Positions 1-5,371 of a stretch of DNA of 5,931 nt are shown in pieces. A model generated the notes under the pieces. The model ran no database searches and was not told the origin of the DNA. It was given only the letters and a program-made list of their open reading frames with translations. The stretch is from Oscillospiraceae bacterium. GTDB lineage: Bacteria > Bacillota > Clostridia > Oscillospirales > Oscillospiraceae. The stretch is from assembly GCA_031263805.1 (NCBI GenBank), contig JAISFB010000109.1, positions 1 to 5,931 on the forward strand, given 5' to 3'. Every line of letters starts with the position of its first letter. Positions within the stretch are counted from its first letter, which is position 1. Both the position numbers and the translations under genes were made by a program.

Positions 1-1432
1 CGGTTTCCGCGTTGATATACACGATATAATGCCGTCCGTCGGGCGCTTCGCATTTGAATTCATAGCAGAACGCCTCGTTTTTGCCGTCCGTCGGAATCAC
101 GCTGAGCGCTTGCGAGAGGATTTTAAGCTCTTGTGAGACTTTTGCGCGCGCGGCGTCCGCGGAGATTTTCGGCTCCGGAAGCGCGCGCTCGTGATGGTGC
201 ATTATATATCCCTGCGCCTCAAAGCCGGAGACCTCTCCGGTGTCAAGGTCCGCCGTGACCTTTATCAAATCGGTGTAGCATATGACATCGCCCTGGGTGT
301 ACGCGAAATTCACGGTGACGGAGCCGTCCTGTGTCATATGATAGCTCTCGCGCATAGCCTCAAAGCCCCGGTCGGACAAGAATTTTTCCGCGGTTTTTAC
401 GGCATCGCCGATGCTTACGGAAGCCTGCCCGGGAACTCGCGGGGAATACATATTGACGACGGCGCCGCCGGCCTTTGATATTTCGATATTCAAGCCGCCG
501 TTTGCGTCCTCGCGCGAAAAGCGATAGACCGGCAGTGAGCCCGCTCGTTCGCCGACAAAGCTTAGCGCTTTGTCGGCTGATACAAATTGGCCGCCTACGG
601 CGGCGCCGCGGGCATCACCCGCGGCAACGGCTGCATTTTTTGACTGCGGCGCACTGCCAACAGCAATAAACTCTTCCGCTATCTTTTGCGCCTCTTCGCG
701 CGAGACCTCGGGCTTGTTTTCGAGAAAGCGCGGCTTTAAGCCGCCGATGTGTGAGGAAAACGGCCCGTCGTAAATCAGCGAGGGCAGCTCGGGGAATTCC
801 TCCTCGGTCGCTTTTACGCGCTCGGAAAACGAGCCCGCGCCGATTTCGTTCTCGGAGCCGATCGCGTTCTCCGCGGCGATCGCATTTTCTGAGGCGCGCT
901 CGGCGCGATTTTCGACGTCCGCGAGCTCGCCGAGTGTAAAGCCGCCGTCATTTACCTCGCCGAGGAGCTCCGTAAAATTGCCGCTGAGCATCGACGCCGT
1001 CTCCGACAGTTTTTTCAAATTCCGCTTTTCGTCGCCGGACAGCGCCTCGCCGCGGGCGAGCTTTTTCGTCAGCGCGAACGCGTAATCCCCCGTCCGCGTG
1101 ATAAATCCGGAGGTTTGCAAAAGCCCGATGTCCCCGCGCGGCAGCTCTCCGAGGGCTTGCTTCGCGGTTTCGGCCGCGCCGAACACACGGGTCAGCGTCT
1201 CGCTTTCCATACCGCCGCCGCCCGCGAATACGCACTTTTGCAGCGCGGAATCGAGCTCCCCGATCCCGGAGGCGAGGCCGTTGAAGGCGCGGCGGTAGCA
1301 GTTTTCGGTCTGCCTTTTGTAAAACACCGCTGTCATATGATTTTTATATATAAAGCCGCCGAGGACGGCGACGAGCGCGAGCGTGTAAGCGACGAGCGCC
1401 GCCGCGTATTGTTTTTTCAATCGTATTTTCAT
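1..1432 (-). CDS. ypeB: Spore germination protein YpeB (C-terminus cut by window edge)
   Basis: The minus strand is open for 477 codons from ATG at 1432 to the window edge; the frame ends on Y-I-V-Y-I-N-A-E-T, close to the usual YpeB C-terminus (B. subtilis YpeB is about 450 residues). Residues 1-8 are basic and 9-29 form one hydrophobic segment (membrane anchor or uncleaved signal). A mainly helical region (about 35-200) follows, then three PepSY-type repeats starting near 243 (VSREEAQKIAEEF), 340 (SIGDAVKTAEKFL) and 423 (ISADAARAKVSQEL). In Bacillus, YpeB is a spore inner-membrane-associated protein needed for assembly and stability of the cortex-lytic enzyme SleB, and acts in cortex hydrolysis during germination. 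AAAGGAA at 1450-1444 lies 11 nt before the start. Two oddities are visible: a linker of ENxIxx repeats (182-199) and a palindrome-coded insertion in PepSY repeat 1 (259-301). No sleB lies upstream. The family call is confident; expression in the forespore is inferred from the family. Confidence 0.9.
   Translation of the reverse strand, partial: MKIRLKKQYAAALVAYTLALVAVLGGFIYKNHMTAVFYKRQTENCYRRAFNGLASGIGELDSALQKCVFAGGGGMESETLTRVFGAAETAKQALGELPRGDIGLLQTSGFITRTGDYAFALTKKLARGEALSGDEKRNLKKLSETASMLSGNFTELLGEVNDGGFTLGELADVENRAERASENAIAAENAIGSENEIGAGSFSERVKATEEEFPELPSLIYDGPFSSHIGGLKPRFLENKPEVSREEAQKIAEEFIAVGSAPQSKNAAVAAGDARGAAVGGQFVSADKALSFVGERAGSLPVYRFSREDANGGLNIEISKAGGAVVNMYSPRVPGQASVSIGDAVKTAEKFLSDRGFEAMRESYHMTQDGSVTVNFAYTQGDVICYTDLIKVTADLDTGEVSGFEAQGYIMHHHERALPEPKISADAARAKVSQELKILSQALSVIPTDGKNEAFCYEFKCEAPDGRHYIVYINAET
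551..577. repeat. 11-bp perfect inverted repeat with 5-nt loop
   Basis: GCCGACAAAGC at 551-561 is exactly complementary to GCTTTGTCGGC at 567-577, with a 5-nt loop (562-566). It lies within the ypeB coding sequence and is the strongest hairpin seen in the window. It is not followed by a T-run on either strand, so it does not look like an intrinsic terminator. Confidence 0.85.
605..625. repeat. 8-bp perfect GC-rich inverted repeat with 5-nt loop
   Basis: GCCGCGGG at 605-612 pairs with CCCGCGGC at 618-625 around the loop CATCA. It abuts a second short hairpin, GCCGCC (590-595) with GGCGGC (599-604), so two stems stand side by side in the same ypeB segment. Confidence 0.75.
836..889 (-). repeat. 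Three imperfect 18-bp tandem repeats in the ypeB linker
   Basis: Read on the minus strand, three adjacent 18-nt units (889-872, 871-854, 853-836) each begin GARAAYG and encode ENAIAA, ENAIGS and ENEIGA, YpeB residues 182-199. They lie between the helical N-terminal region and the PepSY repeats, a likely flexible linker. The unit length is a multiple of three, so changes in copy number would keep the frame. Confidence 0.75.
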
Positions 1433-1443
1433 TGCTGTGACAA

Positions 1444-1450
1444 TTCCTTT
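1444..1450 (-). promoter_or_regulatory. Ribosome binding site of ypeB
   Basis: AAAGGAA on the minus strand, 11 nt before ATG at 1432. It supports this ATG as the start, which is also the one placing the basic residues and hydrophobic anchor at the N-terminus. Confidence 0.6.
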
Positions 1451-1466
1451 CGATTTCAATGGTGTA

Positions 1467-1473
1467 TAACATA
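1467..1473 (-). promoter_or_regulatory. Possible -10 element for ypeB
   Basis: On the minus strand TATGTTA (1473 to 1467), continuing into TTATAC, lies about 35 nt before the ypeB ATG. It resembles both a sigma-A -10 and the CATnnTA form used by the forespore factor sigma-G, which controls ypeB in Bacillus. No convincing -35 was found at 16-18 nt, so the assignment is weak. Confidence 0.25.
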
Positions 1474-1546
1474 GGCTGTCCGAAGAAAGCGCGTATATTA
1501 CTCGCATGTTTAATCACACGTCCGCGCACGCGCTGTTAAAGATTCC

Positions 1547-1575
1547 TTGCGTTTTCTCTCACTCTGCGCTATACT
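1547..1575 (+). promoter_or_regulatory. Sigma-A-type promoter for the helicase-methyltransferase operon
   Basis: TTGCGT (1547-1552) and TATACT (1570-1575) are separated by exactly 17 nt. The -10 differs from consensus at one position, and the -35 keeps TTG. Transcription would start near 1582, leaving a leader of about 85 nt before the helicase ATG. Housekeeping rather than sporulation-specific expression is inferred. Confidence 0.6.
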
Positions 1576-1650
1576 TGAGTGGAGCTGTCGCGCCCGGCGC
1601 GTAAACTTTTTCAGCATATCGGGGGTTCAGACGGTCGTGAAAAATTTTTC

Positions 1651-1657
1651 GGGGGTG
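1651..1657 (+). promoter_or_regulatory. Ribosome binding site of the helicase gene (non-canonical)
   Basis: GGGGGTG lies 10 nt before ATG 1668. It matches GGAGGTG except for one A-to-G change that could still pair as G-U with 16S rRNA. An in-frame TGA at 1662-1664 rules out any start further upstream. The palindrome GAAAAATTTTTC ends one base before this site and could affect its accessibility. Confidence 0.5.
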
Positions 1658-1667
1658 GGTGTGACTG

Positions 1668-4019
1668 ATGTATTTCGAGAACTGGGAAGCATTTCGTGCG
1701 TACAATATAGAGCGGGACTCCCCTTTGTTTACGCTTGGACAGCTTAAAAACGCCGGGTTGCGCCCGGTGGATGAGGCAATATTCGAGACACATATCATAA
1801 ATAATAAAGTACGGAGATATTATACTTCTGAGCAATCGGTTTTTATTGGGAGCCGGAAGCGCGACTCTCGGGAACACTCGCTTATAAAGGAAATTGATGA
1901 GATTTTACACGGCGTTGGGTCGTCTGCTGAGTACGAGAATCCGTTTAACGAGCTTGTATCGCTGTGCAGAAAAGTGCGCAGAGTAATCTCGGCGGTAAGC
2001 TCACTTAAGATTGATTATCCCGCGACAGACACAGCTCTCCGTACGCAGCTATACAGAAAGCTTTCAAAATTAAGATGGTTAGCGGAACAGCGTGTCAGAG
2101 AAGCCGCCGCCTTTTTAAGCACAGAGCATAAAGTTGTGGTACCCATTGAAGACGGAAGACTTTTATCCGAGGCAACGGTGCATAGAGTAGTGGACGAGCT
2201 TGTGCGTTCGCTTATCCCCGACCATCCGAAAGATGAGTTTCCGCAAGCCCGCCTTATGCGGAGAAACGTCATAATTCACTGCGGCGATACAAATACGGGT
2301 AAGACGTACAGCGCCTTGCAGACTCTCAAGGAAGCGGAAACAGGTGTTTATTTGGCTCCGCTGCGTTTGCTTGCGCTGGAGGTATCTCAGACACTGAATA
2401 GTTCCGGTATCCCATGCAATCTGCTGACCGGTGAAGAAAGGCAAATCGTGGCCGGAGCACAGCACACAGCTTCGACAGTCGAAATGCTCGATCTCGATAC
2501 TTTATACGACGCGGCGCTGATTGATGAAGCCCAGATGGTTACTGACCCGCAGCGCGGGAGTTCTTGGACGAGAGCGATTCTCGGCGTCCGCGCGAAGAAT
2601 TTGCTGTTATGTTGTTCGGATAATGCCGTTCCGCTGCTTGTCAAGCTGATTGAGGCTTGCGGCGACGACTATACCGTCATTGACCATACGCGTGATACGC
2701 CGCTTGTTTTCGAGTCGGAGCCGTTTGTTTTCCCGGACAACGTGCAGCCGGGTGACGCGTTAATCGTTTTCTCTCGGCGCAAGGTGCTCGTTTTGGCGGG
2801 CGCGCTGGCAAACTGCGGTATTCAAGCGAGCGTTTTATATGGGGCGCTACCGCCTGAAAACAGGCGTTTGCAGACACAGAGGTTTGTAGACGGTGAAAGT
2901 TCAGTAGTTGTGGCGACTGACGCGATCGGTATGGGATTGAACCTTCCTATACAGAGGATCATCTTTATGGAAGCCGAAAAATTCAACGGCTTTACAATGC
3001 GCTCGTTGAAGGCGAGCGAAGTTAAGCAGGTAGCGGGGCGCGCCGGAAGAAAGAATCGGTATGCTATCGGTTATGTCAACGCGGTTAAACGTATACGGCA
3101 CATAATAGAAAGGCGCTTAGACTCCGAACTGCCGGAACTGCAGCGGGCGCGTTATCACCCTGTTGAGCAGTATGTACTCGATCTCCCGCTGGGAACTTTG
3201 CGGCAGCGGCTGCGGGCGTGTATGCGCACTCGTGACATTGAGTATATGCATAACTCCGATTTAACTGCGCCTCTGGCTTTATTGGAATACGTCGAGACGT
3301 TCAAGTCTCTGTCGATGAAGGAGCAGTATCGGTTGATTTTTATTCCGGTCGATGCTCAGAATAGCGCGCTTAGATCGACGTGGAATACATACGTCAGGCT
3401 ATACGCTGAAAAAAAGACGTTGCCGCAGCCGTTAATAAAAGACGGCAGCCTCGACGAATTGGAGCTTACATACAAGCGGCTCGATCTCTACTATTCGTTT
3501 TGCCGTACAATGACTTTAGATATCGATGCGGATTGGATCGCAGAGAAGAAACGCGATGTATCCGAAAAGATAGACTTGGCGCTGCTGCGTGACGCGCGTA
3601 AGCTGTCAAGCGGCGCAGAAAGTATTATCCCTGTACGCAGCGACGTCTTCGACGATTTTGACAGACGTTTAATAGACAAGCTTTATCGGCAGCAGTACCC
3701 TGAGCGCTCGAACAACCCTTGGACTGACTTCGATAACGCCGATGCGGACGCGCGAGTAACCAAGGCGACCGTGAAGAGCCGAGGGTGGACGGATAAAATG
3801 ATACGGGACTTCTTACCCGAGCCGGTTCTGGAGACCAATCCGCATTACCGCAAAGCACCGCCTATGTATTTGTGGCTTGTAAGTGACGTGAAGAACGCGG
3901 AAGCGACGCCTGAATTCATTGCTCGGAAAGAGAAAGTAGAGGCGGCCAGGTTGTTGGCTCGCCGTGCATCGGAGCGGAAACAAGCCGCGCGCCGCACGCG
4001 TTTAGGCGGTTTCTTATGA
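1668..4019 (+). CDS. Suv3-like superfamily 2 RNA helicase with extra terminal modules
   Basis: The 783-residue protein has a complete Suv3-like SF2 core: Walker A GDTNTGKT (206-213), APLRLLALE (230-238), LLTGEER (252-258), TVEM (270-273), motif II DEAQ (286-289; DEIQ in Suv3), DPQRGSSWTRAILG (293-306), YGALPPE (391-397), motif V VATDAIGMGLNLP (415-427) and motif VI QVAGRAGR (454-461). Residues 595-645 (LDELELTYKRLDLYYSF...) fit the SUV3 C-terminal region. Mitochondrial Suv3 unwinds RNA with ATP and feeds exoribonucleases; an RNA-decay or ribosome-linked role here is inferred. Residues 1-200 are a helical extension beginning with a small TLGQLKNAGLRP segment, and 705-750 form a compact module (GWTDKMIRDFL...NPHYRKAPPMYLW) followed by a very basic tail. 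The gene is lower in GC than both neighbours, suggesting transfer. Its stop overlaps the next start by ATGA. No signal peptide or membrane segment is seen, so it should be cytoplasmic. Confidence 0.88.
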   Translation: MYFENWEAFRAYNIERDSPLFTLGQLKNAGLRPVDEAIFETHIINNKVRRYYTSEQSVFIGSRKRDSREHSLIKEIDEILHGVGSSAEYENPFNELVSLCRKVRRVISAVSSLKIDYPATDTALRTQLYRKLSKLRWLAEQRVREAAAFLSTEHKVVVPIEDGRLLSEATVHRVVDELVRSLIPDHPKDEFPQARLMRRNVIIHCGDTNTGKTYSALQTLKEAETGVYLAPLRLLALEVSQTLNSSGIPCNLLTGEERQIVAGAQHTASTVEMLDLDTLYDAALIDEAQMVTDPQRGSSWTRAILGVRAKNLLLCCSDNAVPLLVKLIEACGDDYTVIDHTRDTPLVFESEPFVFPDNVQPGDALIVFSRRKVLVLAGALANCGIQASVLYGALPPENRRLQTQRFVDGESSVVVATDAIGMGLNLPIQRIIFMEAEKFNGFTMRSLKASEVKQVAGRAGRKNRYAIGYVNAVKRIRHIIERRLDSELPELQRARYHPVEQYVLDLPLGTLRQRLRACMRTRDIEYMHNSDLTAPLALLEYVETFKSLSMKEQYRLIFIPVDAQNSALRSTWNTYVRLYAEKKTLPQPLIKDGSLDELELTYKRLDLYYSFCRTMTLDIDADWIAEKKRDVSEKIDLALLRDARKLSSGAESIIPVRSDVFDDFDRRLIDKLYRQQYPERSNNPWTDFDNADADARVTKATVKSRGWTDKMIRDFLPEPVLETNPHYRKAPPMYLWLVSDVKNAEATPEFIARKEKVEAARLLARRASERKQAARRTRLGGFL
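4004..4009 (+). promoter_or_regulatory. Ribosome binding site of the methyltransferase, inside the helicase 3' end
   Basis: AGGCGG, one change from AGGAGG, lies 6 nt before ATG 4016 within the last codons of the helicase. With the ATGA overlap it supports this start and translational coupling of the two genes. Confidence 0.6.
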
Positions 4020-5371
4020 CAAAAAACGATATCCTGATATTGAAAACGGACGGCTATTCCTCCGCCGGGGACGGCGTCGCGCGTCACGACGGGCGGGTCG
4101 TGTTCGTCCGCCGCGCGCTCAGCGGCGAAACGGTCGAGGCGCGGATATTAAAGGTCTCCTCCGGCGCGGTTTTCGCGAAAACGGAGCGCGTACTCGAGGC
4201 CTCTCCGGAAAGGCTCGTCCCCGCCTGCCCGCATTTCGGCAGGTGCGGAGGCTGCGATTTTTTGCATATGACCTACGCCGAAGAACTGCGAAGCAAGCGC
4301 CGGCGCGTCTCGGACGCTCTGCGCCGTATCGGCGGCGTCGATATCTCTGTGCCCGAGGCCGCCCCGTCCCCCGCGACGGAGGGCTATCGGAACAAGGCGA
4401 TATTTGAGGCCGGACGCTCGGCGGACGGGCGCGCCGCCACCGGCTTTTACCGCGAGCGCAGTCACGAGCTCATCGCGCTGGAAACGTGCCTTATCCAGTC
4501 CTCAGCGTCGCTCCGCGCCGCCGCCGCCGTGCGCGAATGGATGGACGGCTGCAATATCCCGGCGGGGCTCGTGCGCTATGTGTTTTTTCGAGAGGGGCGC
4601 GGCGCGCAGACAGCCGTCGTCACATCAAATATCGGGCTGTCGCGTACCGGGCTGCCGCACCGTGAAACGCTTATCGCGTTGCTGCGCGAGCGCGTCCCGG
4701 AAACGGCCGGTATACTGCAAATCGTCAACGGCTCCGCCGGAAACGTCGCGCTTGACGGGGATATCCGGCTGCTTTACGGCTCGGAATACCTTGAGGACGA
4801 GCTCGGCGGGCTGACGTTCCGGCTGTCCCCGCGCTCGTTTTATCAGGTGAACCGCGCGCAGGCCGAAGGGCTGTACGCCGAGGTCCTGCGCCTCGCCGCG
4901 CTTACGGAAAAAGACACGGCTTTGGATCTGTACTGCGGCGCGGGGACGATAACTCTCGCGCTCGCCAAGTCCGCCGGACACGTTTACGGCGCGGAGATCG
5001 TCCCCGACGCCGTTGTGAACGCGCGCGAAAACGCCGCGCTAAACGGCGTCACAAATGCTGAATTTCGGCTCGGAGACGCCGGTAGCGCGGCGGAAGCGCT
5101 TGCCCGCTCCGGCGTTTTCCCCGGCGTGATAACGGTCGATCCGCCGCGAAAGGGGCTTGCGCCCGGCGTTATCGACGCTATAGCGCGCCTTCGCCCCCGC
5201 CGCGTCGTGTACGTGTCCTGCGACCCTGCGACGCTCGCGCGGGACGCCCGGCTATTTGCAGGGCGCGGGTACTTAGCGTCGGAGGTATCGGTCTTCGATA
5301 TGTTCCCGCGCTGCGCGCACGTGGAAACGGTGCTGCTGCTGACGGCGGGGGAACCGTACCCGGAACTCTAA
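4016..5371 (+). CDS. rlmD: 23S rRNA (uracil-5-)-methyltransferase, RlmD/RlmCD (RumA) family
   Basis: This 451-residue protein has the full layout of the TrmA/RumA family, which methylates C5 of uridine in RNA using S-adenosylmethionine. Residues 1-60 fit a TRAM RNA-binding domain. C71, C77 and C80 (CPHFGRCGGC) with C158 fit the four [4Fe-4S] cluster ligands. SFYQVN (274-279) carries the conserved Gln277. The SAM-binding loop is LDLYCGAGT (303-311), followed by DPPRKG (375-380). The catalytic nucleophile is predicted to be C402 in YVSCDP, and the general base E437 in HVE. Gram-positive members such as Bacillus RlmCD modify both U747 and U1939 of 23S rRNA, while the E. coli enzymes split the job, so site specificity is not settled here. 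The start overlaps the helicase stop by 4 bp with a good ribosome binding site. Its 3' end overlaps convergent radC. The gene is GC-rich, unlike the helicase before it. Confidence 0.92.
   Translation: MTKNDILILKTDGYSSAGDGVARHDGRVVFVRRALSGETVEARILKVSSGAVFAKTERVLEASPERLVPACPHFGRCGGCDFLHMTYAEELRSKRRRVSDALRRIGGVDISVPEAAPSPATEGYRNKAIFEAGRSADGRAATGFYRERSHELIALETCLIQSSASLRAAAAVREWMDGCNIPAGLVRYVFFREGRGAQTAVVTSNIGLSRTGLPHRETLIALLRERVPETAGILQIVNGSAGNVALDGDIRLLYGSEYLEDELGGLTFRLSPRSFYQVNRAQAEGLYAEVLRLAALTEKDTALDLYCGAGTITLALAKSAGHVYGAEIVPDAVVNARENAALNGVTNAEFRLGDAGSAAEALARSGVFPGVITVDPPRKGLAPGVIDAIARLRPRRVVYVSCDPATLARDARLFAGRGYLASEVSVFDMFPRCAHVETVLLLTAGEPYPEL

Larger units (their letters stand above)
531..658. 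repeat. Palindrome-rich element-like segment inside ypeB, bounded by inverted repeats
   Basis: The ends are GGCAGTGAGC (531-540) and GCGCACTGCC (649-658), inverted copies matching at 9 of 10 positions. Between them lie three perfect hairpins: GCCGACAAAGC (551-561) with its complement at 567-577, GCCGCC (590-595) with GGCGGC (599-604), and GCCGCGGG (605-612) with CCCGCGGC (618-625). The segment is read through in frame as YpeB residues 259-301, an Ala/Gly-rich stretch between the first helix of PepSY repeat 1 and its first strand, where a much shorter connection is expected. The pattern resembles a small palindromic repeat or MITE-like insertion that keeps the reading frame. Its boundaries are inferred from the inverted repeats alone; no second copy is present in this window. 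Confidence 0.55.
1433..1667. other. Divergent intergenic region between ypeB and the helicase gene
   Basis: This 235-bp region separates the two divergent starts. It holds a strong-looking rightward promoter (1547-1575), a weaker possible leftward -10 (1473-1467), the ypeB ribosome binding site, an odd-length palindrome CGCGCCCGGCGCG (1589-1601) just after the rightward -10, and the palindrome GAAAAATTTTTC (1639-1650) immediately before the helicase ribosome binding site. The octamer TCGGGGGT occurs at 1619-1626 and again at 1649-1656. No small gene or RNA gene could be supported. Confidence 0.7.

Noticed and set aside
551..625. Intrinsic terminators formed by the hairpins inside ypeB
   Set aside because: No stem is followed by a U-tract on either strand, and the reading frame continues intact through them.
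191..939. Several plus-strand open frames (191-478, 475-669, 570-773, 751-939)
   Set aside because: They lie antisense to ypeB, lack recognisable domains, have composition typical of shadow frames in GC-rich DNA, and overlap one another.
1115..1474. 119-residue plus-strand frame running across the ypeB start
   Set aside because: It is antisense to the YpeB N-terminus and shows no domain or ribosome binding site; the minus-strand frame is clearly the real gene.
1621..1659. G-quadruplex in the helicase leader
   Set aside because: Only three runs of three or more Gs are present on the strand; a fourth is missing.
4148..4981. Minus-strand frames of 105 and 118 residues inside the methyltransferase gene
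   Set aside because: They are shadows of a well-supported plus-strand gene; arginine/glycine-rich sequence without motifs.
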